Below are positions 35,283 to 45,697 of a DNA stretch of 64,000 nt, piece by piece. The stretch lies in assembly GCA_043228905.1 (NCBI GenBank), contig JBHGNT010000004.1, forward strand, positions 16,058,001 through 16,122,000. Reading direction: 5' to 3'. This stretch comes from Azolla caroliniana (lineage: Eukaryota > Polypodiophyta). The stretch's first letter is position 1, and every line of letters begins with the position of its first letter. The position numbers were made by a program, and so were the translations under genes. Under the pieces are notes generated by a model. It had not been told where the DNA came from and searched no databases. It worked only from the letters and a program-made list of their open reading frames with translations.

Positions 35283-36228
35283 ATGGAAAATCAACCGGAG
35301 GCTAACTACATGATGATGATGTTCGAGCGGATGCTTCAAGAACAACGTGCGATGTCGGAGATAGCGGAGGTAGTAGAGCGGCTCGTGCAACGGATCGGGC
35401 AATTCAACGGAAAGGACGTATCACGCTATCTTCAGGACTACAAGGCGGAAATGCTACGGTGTGGGATTTTGGAAGGACTGCAAGTGACATCCTTCAACCG
35501 GGTGGCTACCGACGGGCTTCAAGCAAGTATCCATGGGCTACGACAACAAAATCCGACGTGGGAAGCATTTGAAGAGGCGCTAAAGACCACGTTCGTTATC
35601 GAGGACTCCTCCAAGGCAACGCGGAGAGGATTCGAGGATTGGGTGGAAACGCCGGACAAGGGGATGAAGGTCCTCAATGTGTTTTCGGCATTCGAAAGTT
35701 GGCTCGGGAGGTTGTCTGCGAGAGATCAAGCTATCCTCGCACCGGACAAAGTTATCATGTTCTTACGAGCCGTAGACGTCCGGGACCGGAAGGATCTTGG
35801 ACTGTTTCTAGAGGACACGACTACCGAGAGTGGCCTCACTGAAACATGGGAATGTGTGCGGGATATTGTCGCGCGATACACAAAGGGGGGGCAATGGCTT
35901 TCCAACGAAGAAAAGGGGGTTTCGGAACCGATTCCGAAACCGAGATCCGGATCCGAAGACCATCAACCGTGGGCTCGGGAAGCTACGACCGAGAAGGGAA
36001 TCGATGCAACTACGGTGGAGCAATTGCTGAAGGAGATGGAGAATCTAAAAATTGCGATGGTGAAGAAGTCGGATGACCATCCCACAAGTTCCAAGTATAT
36101 GGACTGTTGGTGCATATGGTGCGATAGCACCGAACATGATCAGAGGGATTGCGACGAGCACAAGGAAGCGCTACGATGGGATCTTATCTACTATGAGGGA
36201 AATCGGATTCATTCGATGGACTCTCGGA
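35283..36228 (+). CDS. Gypsy C gag, open but 3'-truncated
   Basis: Open from ATG 35,283 (MENQPEANYMMMMFERMLQE) without a stop through the insertion junction; the frame stays open to 36,389 by chance. It is a retrotransposon Gag that packages element RNA: an N-terminal helical part, the family motifs QFNGKDVSRYLQDYKAEM, DWVETPDKGM and FLRAVDVRDRKDLGLFLED, and a CCHC knuckle CIWCDSTEHDQRDC at residues of about 277-290. IHSMDSRK is the last clear family motif, after which sequence from copia B takes over. Being intact over 315 codons, it is the best preserved G2-type Gag here. Confidence 0.82.
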
Positions 36229-36310
36229 AGTCGTCGTCCTCTTCCTCCGTTCGAATGCGTATAGAGCATGTGGCCTTCCGGCTCATTGTGTCTTGTACAC
36301 ACGTGGTTTT

Positions 36311-36979
36311 TGACAAGAACTGCACGCTCCCTATGCGCAACGCTCGGCCACAACCGAGCTTAGAATCATACACAGAAAACGGGAAATGAAACACACGACT
36401 CAAAGGCGAAAAGAGCACACAGGATGTTTAACGTGGAAAACCCTCAGAGGGAAAAACCACGGGAGTCCACAGACTCCAAACTATCAGTATATAAGAATGT
36501 ACAATGGTGGAGCACCAACGCAACAACCTCGAGCTTTCTATCTTCACCACAGGCGACGGTTACAACAGAGGCAATGACCTCTTCCTCTCTCTCTCTCTCT
36601 GTACACAGTTACGTGCTCTGATCTTGCACCAACAAGAATGACAACCACAACTACAATAAGTTTGCCCTAAGTCATATTTATACAAATATGACTTTTCGGC
36701 TATTTACAAATATAGCCTCGATGGACTCTCAGAAACATATTTATGAATATGTCTCTTCATCCGGTGAGCACTTCTCACCGGGCCTGCATCATCCGGCACT
36801 TGCCGAGTACTTGCCATCCGGTTCTCACCGGGTCTTCTGTTTCTAGGTACTCCTCATCCGGTTCTCACCGGGTCTGCACCATCCGGCTCTCCGTAGCCGG
36901 GTACTCGTCATCCGGTTTCCCTTAGTTTGCTCATCAGCTTAGTTCTTCTCCCTTCCCATCCGGAGGGACCTGTCTCCCA
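36311..36979 (-). repeat. 3' LTR of copia A
   Basis: 669 bp, plus-strand TGACAAGAAC…TCTCCCA. It matches 50,418-51,198 with a few percent differences but has fewer copies of a 54-bp internal unit. It contains a CT microsatellite near 36,585. Confidence 0.88.
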
Positions 36980-36984
36980 GTAAA

Positions 36985-36996
36985 CTCCCCCTTCAC
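36985..36996 (-). other. Polypurine tract of copia A
   Basis: On the element strand GTGAAGGGGGAG lies five bases before the LTR start, in the expected position for the plus-strand primer. Confidence 0.65.
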
Positions 36997-37125
36997 TCTG
37001 GCATGGGGTGTCTTACTAGTCCGATCTGCTTCCGGCATGCATCCAGCTTGTCGGGTATCAACACTTTGGTCAACATATCTAACCCGTTCTCAACCGTGTG
37101 GATCTTCGTCAGCGCGAACTCCTGG

Positions 37126-39066
37126 TCATCTACTCTTTCCCGGATCCAGTGATACCTTCGCTAGATATTCTTTGTCCGGGAATGGTAGGCTGCATTCCTT
37201 AGCAAGGTGGATGGCACTTTGACTGTCGCAATAGAGCCAGTATTCATCTTGCCGGATACCGAGCTCTCCGATGAAGTCCTTCATCCATAATATTTCCTTG
37301 CTGGCTTCCACAACCGCCATGTACTCCGCCTCTGTGGTTGACAACGCAACTGTCTTCTGTAGCCTCGATTGCCACGAAACAGCTCCCCTTGCATATGTCA
37401 TTACATACCCGGATGTAGACCGGCTGGTATCCACATCAGCCGACATGTCCGAATCGGTAAAACTGTCAAGTTGAGGTTTTTCGGAGTCGAATCGGAGACA
37501 CATGTTTGAGGTGCCTTTCAAGTATCGAAGTATCCATTTGACCGCATTCCAGTGCTCCTTGCCGGGATTTCTCATAAACCGGCTCACCACTCCGACTGCG
37601 TATCCTATATCCGGTCGGGTACAAACCATTGCGTGCATTAAGCTCCCGAAGGCAGAGGCATATGGAACCTTCATCATATCGGCCTTCTCTGCTTTCGTCT
37701 TCGGGCTTTGCTTACCGGATAACCTGCAGTTTGCCGGAAGTGTTGATCCGACCGGTTTTGCATCTGTCATGTTGAACTGATGAAGCACCTTTGTCACGTA
37801 CTTCTCCTGTGACAGCCACACTTGCTTCATTGACCGGTTCCGGATGATATGCATCCCCAGCATCTGTCTTGCCGGACCCAAGTCTTTCATTGAGAAGGTC
37901 TTGTTGAGAGCCTTCTTCAGCATCTGTATTTTGGCTTGGTCCCGTCCGATGATCAACATGTCGTCCACGTACAGAAGGAGTATCAGGAAGTTGCCTCCTT
38001 CGAACTTCTTCACAAACACGCAGTGATCGGCCTGCGTCTTGTGGTACCCTTGATCAGTCATGAAGGAGTCGAACTTCCGGTACCATTGTCGGGGGGCCTA
38101 CTTCAACCTGTAGAGGCTCTTCTTCAACCGGCAAACCAGGTGCTCCTTCCCTTTCTCCACGAATCCTTCCGGTTGCTACATGTAGATCTCCTCTTCGAGG
38201 TCGCCGTGAAGGAATGTCGTCTTCACGTCCAGCTGCTCTACCTCGAGGTCCATGCTTGCCGCTATACTCAGCACCGTCCGGATGGAGGTCATCTTTACTA
38301 CCGGGGCAAATATCTCGTCGAAGTCCACATCCTTCTTCTGCTGGAACCCCTTCACCACGATCCTGGCTTTGTATTTCGGGGGGTTGCCGACATCTCCCGG
38401 TTTCAACTTGTACACCCACTTGTTTCGAAGTGCCCGCTTTCCTTTCGGCAACTCTACCAATTCGTACGTATGGTTCTCATGCAGGGAATCCATCTCATCC
38501 TGCATGGCACTTAACCATTTGCGGCTGTGGGTGTCATCCTTCGCCTCTACGAAGCTTTCTAGCTCCCCCTCATCGGTTAGCAGCACATGCTTTGCATCCG
38601 GAAATCTCCAGGGGGCCCTTCTCTCTCTCAAAGGATATCTCCGTCTTCGGGCTTCGGTAACCAGCTCCTCCATTTGCTCTTCATCTGAATCCGATTCGGG
38701 GTCTTGGCCGGTTCCAGTTTCAGCTTCCTCTACTTCTTCTTCAGCCTATTCAGTATCCTCACCGTAACCGGCTGGTCCCTCGAGTGCTAACCGGTCCCTT
38801 GTCGGTTGGGTCTGCTCATTGTAGAATTGATCTTTACCAGTTGACTCGGAGTTCATTATCTTCTTCTCCCACTCCCAGTCGGCGAGCGTCTTGTCCTCCA
38901 TGAAGATAATATCTCGACTCTGGAATACCTTCTTGTCGACCAGGTCCCACACTCGGTAGCCGAACTTATCGTCGCCGTAACCGAGGAATATGCATGGCCG
39001 GGTCTTTGGATCTAACTTTCCTCTCCGGTCCTTACCTACATGCACGTACGCGAGACACCCGAACAC
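37126..39066 (-). pseudogene. Copia A RT and RNase H, with integrase tail
   Basis: One minus-strand frame broken by stops. It opens with the integrase C-terminal region (FGCLAYVHVGKDRRGKLDPK, FLGYGDDKFGYRVWD), then an acidic spacer. RT starts near 38,510 (WLSAMQDEMDSLHENHTYEL, PLRNKWVYK-like, FAPVVKMTSIRTVLSIAA, LLLYVDDMLI with the catalytic YVDD). RNase H follows (LDSFTDSDMSADVDTSRSTS, VALSTTEAEYMA, YCDSQSAIHLAKE with the three acidic residues). Stops fall near 38,744, 38,175 and 38,095. The C-terminal tail has decayed after FPDKEY. Confidence 0.85.
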
Positions 39067-39068
39067 CT

Positions 39069-39474
39069 TCAGATGCCGGTAGGATACTTTCTTACCGGTC
39101 CATACTGTGGCGTTTCTCCGTCCAAGGGTACTGAGGGTGCTCTGTTTATCACATATGTCGCCGTCGACAGTGCCTCAGCCCAAAACTTCTTGGGTAGTTT
39201 TGCATGCGCTAGCATACTCCGGACCCTCTCCATTATGGTCCCGTTCATCCTCTCGGCTAGCCCGTTTAGTTCTGGCGTCTTCGGCACGGTAAATTCGAGC
39301 CGGATTCCCTTCGAGCGATAGTACTCCTCGAATTGCCCCTGGTATTCACCTCCATTATCTGCTCGAACCGCCTTCAGCTTCCGGCCGGTTTCTCTTTCCA
39401 CTCTCGCGTGGAGCTCTTTGAAGACGGATAGCACCTGATCCTTTGTCTTCAACGGTGTGGCCCATAGTTTCCGG
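39069..39474 (-). pseudogene. Copia A integrase, catalytic core
   Basis: Continues from 48,831 across G1c: FIDDHS then RKLWATPLKTKDQVLSVFKE. It has ADNGGEYQGQFEEY with the second catalytic Asp, FTVPKTPELNGLAERMN with the catalytic Glu, and ALSTATYVINRAPS. A frameshift at about 39,067 separates it from the next segment. The join across the insertion is exact when one copy of CTGTG is removed. Confidence 0.85.
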
Positions 39475-39479
39475 CTGTG

Positions 39480-39935
39480 TGTTACCCGGACCCGGACAGT
39501 CAGTTTTACCGAACAGGTGGGAAAGCGTCGAAAAACAGAGTCGGTTCGGATCGACTGTTCGGATCAATGACTCAGCAGTAAAACGAAGAGAACTAAGTTA
39601 GTTAGATAATTTTGTAAATCTTGTTAGAGAGTAGGAATAGTTCTTGATGAGAAAAGACCTTCGGTATACCTATAAAAGGGAACCAAAGGCATTGTAAGAG
39701 AGGTCGTTTTATTTAGTAATATAAGTTTAAGTTAGGAATATCTGGTACGAATTCTGTGTGTCTCTGTTGTCTATGATCTTAAGTGCAAGCTTCCTAATTT
39801 ATAGCTAAATAACGATCACGATAATTACCGATTAATATAGCAATTCCGTTCGTAAAACACAATTCCTTGTTAGAACGTTGAGTAGCGACGTTCACTCTTC
39901 TGTATCGGTAGTAGTTAGTAATTAGCCGATTAACA
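39480..39935 (+). repeat. 5' LTR of G1c
   Basis: 456 bp, TGTTACCCGG…CGATTAACA with TGTTA/TAACA ends. TATAAAAGG is at 39,671-39,679. Identical to 48,370-48,825. Confidence 0.96.
39671..39679 (+). promoter_or_regulatory. TATA box of the G1c LTR
   Basis: TATAAAAGG, 192 bp into the LTR; repeated at 48,561-48,569. Probable genomic RNA promoter. Confidence 0.65.
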
Positions 39936-39943
39936 CAGAAGAA

Positions 39944-39960
39944 TTTTGGCACGCCCGGTT
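39944..39960 (+). other. Primer binding site of G1c
   Basis: TTTTGGCACGCCCGGTT, eight bases after the LTR. TGGCACGCCCGG would pair with a tRNA ending CCGGGCGTGCCA. The tRNA identity was not resolved. G1a and G1b use a different site. Confidence 0.7.
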
Positions 39961-39994
39961 ACATCTGCAATTAAGCAGAGAACAATTCGAATGG

Positions 39995-42900
39995 ATGTCG
40001 TATGAAGAGGAGGCACCGGTCAGTTGTAAGCGCCCTCGTACAAGGTCAGTTACGAAGGTAGTGCAGCAAGCGTTCATTACGCAAGAACAGCCGGAATCAA
40101 GCACAAAGTGGTCGAAACTCCCTGACTTATCCGATCAATTACCTTCAGACGAAAAACAGACGGAAGAGGTATCGTTTTACGACATTTGGGACGATATGCC
40201 TTATACTTATTCTAAGTTCCGGGAAGGAACAGATGCAGAAGCACATGTTAGGGATTTCTTAACGACATGGGAGATTAACCATGGAGCTCAGCGATTGTCG
40301 GCAGATGCCGAAGATAAGTCAAAAATCGCTGAGTTTGTCTTATCATTAGACGGATATTCCGCTAATTGGTTTGCGCAGAACGGTCTTCAAGGATTTCCAT
40401 CCTTCGAAGTATTAACTAGTAAATTTTTACAATTATTTCATCAACAAATTCCGCAGAAGGATTTGATTGCGCAATTTTATGCGTTATATCAAGAAAAAAA
40501 TGAAACAGTATCTCAGTTTGTGATACGATTTCAGAACTTACAGCTTCAGATTTCAAGACCGATTCCGGATAAAGAATTAAAAGAAGTCTTTCTAGAAGCT
40601 GTAAAAGAACCATTAAGGACGACATTGAAAGTGTTCGATTTTCGAAATCAGACTATCGAACAAGTCATTGATAAAGCAATAGAAATGGGTCGACCACCGG
40701 TCAATGTTCAGAGTATGGACATGTCGGCATTACACCGAACATTACCAACAATGGAGGAGTTACAATTTCGACAAGCAGTGCAATGCACCACTTGTTTAAA
40801 TACGGGGCATTCGGCAATTGACTGTACGTTAAGAACACATTGTACGATATGTCATTCAAAATTACATTCCGTAGAACAATGTGAATATAATCTGCTTAAT
40901 AAGACTACGGCGTCAGTACGACAAATTTTTGCTGACAATGGTTACCAAAATAACACTAATCTGTTCAATGGTTATCAAAATAATAATTTTTCACAAAATC
41001 AGCAAAATGTACAACAGAACCCGGTTCTACAGCCAAATCAGATCTTTTCACAACAAAATTTGCAACCCACTCAAGTGACTCAAGCATTTCAACCAGGTTT
41101 TGCTCAATCCAACCCACCATTCGTACAGAATCCGAATCAATATTTTCAACAAAATAATCAAAGTTTCCAACAAGGTAATCCACCATTTCAAGGGTTTCAA
41201 CAGAACTGTCCGAATGTGCAACCGAATTCTACATTTCAACCAAATCCGGCATTTCAACCGGGTAATATGACTTTTCAACATAATACTCAAACTGTTCCAC
41301 AAAATAATCAAATGTTTCAACAGAGTAATTTTTCGCCAAATCAGGAGTTCGGGATACCACATAATATAGCACAACCAAATGATAATACTGAACAATTTAG
41401 GCCGAATAGGTATAAAAACAAGAGATTTTACAAACCAAAAGCTACACGTCAATACCAACAAAACTCGAATGGTAATGAAGAGCAGCAATTTAATAACGGG
41501 CAATTTGCACATGGGGAGACCAGTGCAACATTTGTGCCCACTTGTTACATTTGTCGACAACTAGGCCATTATGCTAATCAATGTCCGGTTAAAGGAAAGG
41601 GTCCAGCAGTTAATATGGTAATACCGGAAGTTCAGCAAGTAACGACACGCAGCAAAAGCAAACAATCAGAGTGGGAAATTCAGGAAGAAGTTCGGAAGGC
41701 CGCAAAGGAATGGGTGGATGAAGCAAATCAAAGTAATGTGAATCGAATGTTACAAGATAATAACATCGACCAGGACATCGCTGTACAACAGTCATTGGAG
41801 AATAAGGAACAGGAAGAAACTTGGAAACTGTTGGCTGATTGTCAAGTGTCATTACCACTTAAGGGCTTACTTAAGTTAGTACCAAGGTTTACAGAAAAAG
41901 TGGCAGCATTAATTACATATAAAGGTTCCGAACAAATAGCAGTACACTACAATCAGCCAAGTAATAACCCTTCGATCATGGATGAACAGAATCCGTCTAT
42001 TAAGGTAATACTTTACGGGCAAGAAATCGGAAATGTGATTATAGATGGAGGCTCGGGTTTTAATGTGATTAACAAAACTACATGTGAAAAACTGGGAATC
42101 ACGGAATGGGAAGCATGTCCGTTTTGGTTACGAATGGCAGATACAAGTACGGTACGACCGATTGGTTTGCTTCGACAACTGGATGTAATAATCGGGGGAC
42201 ACAGTTTTCAGATTTCGGCAGTGATTTTGCAGTTAGAAACACAGGGAGCATACCCCTTGTTATTGGGGAGACCATGGTTAAAGACAGCTAATATTAAACA
42301 AAATTGGAAACAAAATGTGCTAACATTTAGAAAAGGAAAAAACAAGGTCAGGATTCCGACGCACAACAAAGTGACAACAAGCAAACAGAGTTTACCTGTA
42401 TATGCAGAAGCAGTTAATATGATGGAAGGATTGGACGAGGAAGAAGAAAGTCAGTATTTTGATGATAATCAAAAAATTATCCCTCTATTTGAGGTAGATA
42501 TTTTGCAAGCATTAACACCATATGTAGACTCACACGAAGAAGTGCCAATCGATGAGCAAACAATAAAAGAAATACGGATGCAACAAGAAGCTACAGATAA
42601 GGAATTGCAGGTATCTCAGAGAGTGCAAGCCTCAGCATTGGAGGAAATTAATTTGGCAGGAGTAGAGGATGCTGAAAGAAAAACAATCTTGATTGCTAGA
42701 GATTTGATGGAAAATGACAAACGGACATTAACAACATTACTATTACAATATAAAGATGTTTTTGCATGGTCCTTTGACGATATGAAAGGTCTGGATCCCG
42801 CTTTTTGTCAACATCAAATCAATTTGCATAAAGATGCAAAGCCAGTACAACAACGCAGGTACAGGTTGAATCCGAATTATGCTATCAAAGTAAAAGAAGA

Positions 42901-43666
42901 AATCGATAAACTCTTAAAAGTAGGATTTATTCGACCCGTCAAAAAATCAACATGGCTGAGTCCGATAGTAGTCGTTCCGAAAAAGAATGGGAAAATTCGT
43001 GTATGTGTGGATTATAGAAAATTGAATGCAGCGACAATTACGGATGCGTTTCCATTGCCATTCACAGATGGGATATTAGATGCAGTAGCGGGACATGAAA
43101 TTTATAGTTTCTTGGATGGGTTCAGTGGGTACAACCAGGTACGGATGAATCCGGAAGATCAGGAAAAGACAGCTTTCGTCACAGAATGGGGTGTCTTTGT
43201 GGCAGTAGTCATGATGTTCGGTTTAAAAACAGCTCCAGCTACATTTCAGCGGGTAATACAGGAAATATTCGGGGAATATATTCCAGCTTTCATGCAGGTG
43301 TTTTTAGATGATTTTGCAGTATATAGTCGGAAAGCGGATCATTTTGAGCATTTACGGCTATGTTTAGAAAAATGTCGAAAAGGACGTCTTAGTTTAAATC
43401 CAGCCAAATGCGCATTCGGGGTAATGAGTGGTACATTACTTGGGCATATTGTCAGTCAAGAAGGGATTGCAGTGGACCCAGATAAAGTTAAAGCAATTAT
43501 TGAGGCAACACCACCAACAAATGCTAAAGCTCTAAGTAGATTTTTGGGTCAAATTCGGTGGCACAGTAGAATGATGAGATATCTAGCAGACATTGCTATT
43601 CCGTTACACACGCCAGTACACAAAGTTCCTTTTATATGGACAAGTATAGAACAAGATGCGTACTAA
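39995..43666 (+). CDS. G1c Gag-protease-RT polyprotein (1,223 codons)
   Basis: First ATG after the primer site that opens the frame. The retrotransposon gag/capsid part spans residues of about 60-240. CCHC knuckles lie at about 264-277 (CTTCLNTGHSAIDC) and 283-296 (CTICHSKLHSVEQC). A Gln/Asn/Phe/Pro-rich disordered stretch covers about 310-460, and a third knuckle lies at about 517-530 (CYICRQLGHYANQC). The protease active site DGGSG is at about 684, with LLLGRPWLK about 80 residues on. RT has CVDYRKLNAATITDAFPLPF, FVTEWGVFVAVVMMFGLK and FLDD (residues 1103-1106). Gag and pol are in one frame without a shift. It ends at TAA 43,664-43,666, where relatives read on into RNase H. Confidence 0.92.
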   Translation: MSYEEEAPVSCKRPRTRSVTKVVQQAFITQEQPESSTKWSKLPDLSDQLPSDEKQTEEVSFYDIWDDMPYTYSKFREGTDAEAHVRDFLTTWEINHGAQRLSADAEDKSKIAEFVLSLDGYSANWFAQNGLQGFPSFEVLTSKFLQLFHQQIPQKDLIAQFYALYQEKNETVSQFVIRFQNLQLQISRPIPDKELKEVFLEAVKEPLRTTLKVFDFRNQTIEQVIDKAIEMGRPPVNVQSMDMSALHRTLPTMEELQFRQAVQCTTCLNTGHSAIDCTLRTHCTICHSKLHSVEQCEYNLLNKTTASVRQIFADNGYQNNTNLFNGYQNNNFSQNQQNVQQNPVLQPNQIFSQQNLQPTQVTQAFQPGFAQSNPPFVQNPNQYFQQNNQSFQQGNPPFQGFQQNCPNVQPNSTFQPNPAFQPGNMTFQHNTQTVPQNNQMFQQSNFSPNQEFGIPHNIAQPNDNTEQFRPNRYKNKRFYKPKATRQYQQNSNGNEEQQFNNGQFAHGETSATFVPTCYICRQLGHYANQCPVKGKGPAVNMVIPEVQQVTTRSKSKQSEWEIQEEVRKAAKEWVDEANQSNVNRMLQDNNIDQDIAVQQSLENKEQEETWKLLADCQVSLPLKGLLKLVPRFTEKVAALITYKGSEQIAVHYNQPSNNPSIMDEQNPSIKVILYGQEIGNVIIDGGSGFNVINKTTCEKLGITEWEACPFWLRMADTSTVRPIGLLRQLDVIIGGHSFQISAVILQLETQGAYPLLLGRPWLKTANIKQNWKQNVLTFRKGKNKVRIPTHNKVTTSKQSLPVYAEAVNMMEGLDEEEESQYFDDNQKIIPLFEVDILQALTPYVDSHEEVPIDEQTIKEIRMQQEATDKELQVSQRVQASALEEINLAGVEDAERKTILIARDLMENDKRTLTTLLLQYKDVFAWSFDDMKGLDPAFCQHQINLHKDAKPVQQRRYRLNPNYAIKVKEEIDKLLKVGFIRPVKKSTWLSPIVVVPKKNGKIRVCVDYRKLNAATITDAFPLPFTDGILDAVAGHEIYSFLDGFSGYNQVRMNPEDQEKTAFVTEWGVFVAVVMMFGLKTAPATFQRVIQEIFGEYIPAFMQVFLDDFAVYSRKADHFEHLRLCLEKCRKGRLSLNPAKCAFGVMSGTLLGHIVSQEGIAVDPDKVKAIIEATPPTNAKALSRFLGQIRWHSRMMRYLADIAIPLHTPVHKVPFIWTSIEQDAY

Positions 43667-45482
43667 TGTCTCAAGAAGATGCTGACGAACGTACCGGTAG
43701 TTCAACCACCGGACTGGAACAAACCATTTCATGTTTTCGTCGATGCGTCGGACATTGCCATAGGCAGTGCTTTAATGCAATTATCCAAACCAAACTAGTA
43801 TAGGCCGGTATACTATGCCAGTAGGAAACTTTCGTCGGCCGAAAGAAACTATTCAACAACCGAAAGAGAAGCTTTGGGAATGATATATAGTGTGAACAAA
43901 TTTCGACATTACCTTTTGGGTAAGAAATTTACATTTCATGTGGATCATTCGGCTTTACTGTATCTAGTTTCCAAACAAGAATTGACAGGCAAGTTGGCCC
44001 GATGGACATTATTGCTTCAAGAGTTTGAGTTTGACATTATACATCGACCAGGAGCACAACACGCGATTGCTGACTATCTCAGTCGGCTTGAGTCTGGAGA
44101 AGAAGCGGTTGGGGTTAAAGATGATTTTCCAGATACTCAATTATTTCGGGTGGAGGCCGTAAAAGCACATGAAGTGAATGAGGAAAAAGAGGATGAATGG
44201 ATTTCCGAAATGACGATATTTCTATCAACAGGAATTCCGGCCGAACACATGACGACAGATGAAAGAAAAAGAATTGCAGTACGAAGTCGGAATTTTTGTT
44301 TATTTAATGACATGTTGTATCATAAAGGAGCGGATGGAATATGGCGAAGGGCAGTACGAAAATTTGAAAAATCAGCCATATTAACAGAGTCACATTGTGG
44401 AATTGCTGGCGGTCATTACGCAGGAGAAGCAACAGCCAGAAAAATATGGAATAGCGGGTTATGGTGGCCAACGGTGATGAAAGATGCTAACGAATACTGT
44501 AAGAAATGCGATTTGTGTCAAAGAATGGGGCAACCAACCGAAAAGGATCGAATGCCTTTTCAACCGGTTTTACCTCTTGAGCCATTTCAGAAATGGGGCT
44601 TAGATTTTGTTGGCCCATTCAAACCAGCAGCTGCAAGAACCGGTAATCGATATATCATAATTGCGACTGACTATTGCACAAAATGGGTTGAAGCAAAAGC
44701 TCTCAGGGACAATACGGCAGCATCCACAGCAAAATTCCTGTATGAGTATATATGGTGTCGATTCGGTTGCCCAATAGAATTGGTAAGCGATCAAGGCACT
44801 CATTTTATTAACAAGTTAATTAACGAATTAACCAATTACTATGCCGTAGTTCATAAGAAAAGTACGCCGTACTATCCCCAAGCTAACGGATTGGCAGAAT
44901 CGACAAATAAAACAATTCAAACAATTTTAAAGAAGATAGTAAATGAAAATCGTACTGATTGGGATCAAAAGTTAAATAGTGCATTATGGGCATATCGTAC
45001 TTCGTACAAAACATCCATTAAATCAACACCTTTCCGAATGGCATTCGGACTCGAAGCCGTTATGCCAATCGAATTTCAAATTCCGACACTTCGTATCCAA
45101 GCAACGAATAAGTTAAATGAAATAGAATCGGAGCAGATACGCAAAGAGGCTTTATTAGTATTAGAAGAAGAAAGGATTCAATCAATGTCAGCACTAGAAC
45201 ACAAGCAGAGACAAATCAAGGCATTCGTAAACCGACATCGAAGGAAATCGGAAGTGCAATTCGAAATTGGGAAACCGGTATTGGTATTCCAGACGAGAAT
45301 GGGACTTATGCCTGGGAAACTCCGGTATAGATGGACAGGTCCAGTATGGATAATTAATAGTAAAAATGGCACGTACCAACTGGGATCATTAACCGGAGAG
45401 GTTTTACCGAAATGGGTAAATGGATTTCGGCTTAAACCGTATTTGGGAGATATGCCGGTAAATCCGTTTATTCAAACGGAAG

Positions 45483-45487
<5 letters not shown>
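43667..45487 (+). CDS. G1c RNase H and integrase, same frame beyond two stops
   Basis: The same frame continues after TAA 43,664: NVPVVQPPDWNKPFHVFVDA-SDIAIGSALMQ (RNase H), with a second stop TAG at 43,796-43,798 where relatives have Trp. From ATG 43,874 it is open for 537 codons: MGMIYSVNKFRHYLLGKKFT, FHVDHSALLYL, ADYLSRLESG. Integrase has its zinc domain (HCGIAGGHYAG…CKKCDLC) and a D,D,E core (LDFVGPF; LVSDQGTHF; ANGLAESTNK). The C-terminal domain reads MPGKLRYRWTGPVWI…VNGFRLKPYL. No chromodomain. Without readthrough neither enzyme is made as part of the polyprotein. Confidence 0.88.

Positions 45488-45522
<35 letters not shown>
45486..45522 (+). repeat. A37 tract after G1c pol
   Basis: An uninterrupted run of 37 A, beginning within the TAA stop of gag-pol. 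The G1b and G1a spacers are A-rich at the same place. Confidence 0.95.
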
Positions 45523-45524
<2 letters not shown>

Positions 45525-45584
45525 AACTAACTCACTCAATAGTTCTTGTCAAAATACAATCTTGCCATAAACAGTATGAATCGA

Positions 45585-45594
45585 CTATAAATAG
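45585..45594 (+). promoter_or_regulatory. Candidate internal promoter for G1c ORF3
   Basis: CTATAAATAG lies about 60 bp after the A tract and 104 bp before the ORF3 ATG. G1a and G1b have CTATTAATAG in the same spacer. A start about 30 bp downstream would give a leader of about 75 nt. Function is inferred. Confidence 0.5.
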
Positions 45595-45697
45595 AAAGAG
45601 GAATTGCATGATTATTAGTAACAAGTACAACCACTACACGAAGAGTGAATACTAATTAATTTCTACATTAATAGTAATTACTATTCTTTAAGTCATC

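Larger units (their letters stand above)
34513..36228 (+). mobile_element. Ty3/gypsy element C (G2 primer-site type), 3' truncated
   Basis: LTR, primer site and gag on the plus strand. It lies in the RT of copia D and is cut at about 36,228 by copia B sequence. No pol was found for it. Its LTR shares a tRNA-like block with the short element at 54,165-57,596, which also has the same type of primer site and gag. Confidence 0.72.

Noticed and set aside
36229-36389. Extension of gypsy C gag to 36,389
   Set aside because: The frame stays open by chance; from about 36,229 the minus strand reads copia B gag and from 36,311 the copia A LTR.
39995-45487. Chromodomain at the integrase C-terminus
   Set aside because: After the GPY/F-like module the protein ends within a few residues (MPVNPFIQTEE); no chromodomain motif in G1 or G2.
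45486-45522. Poly(A) tail of a processed pseudogene or LINE
   Set aside because: No target duplication around it, and both flanks belong to one continuous LTR element; the related elements have A-rich spacers at the same place.
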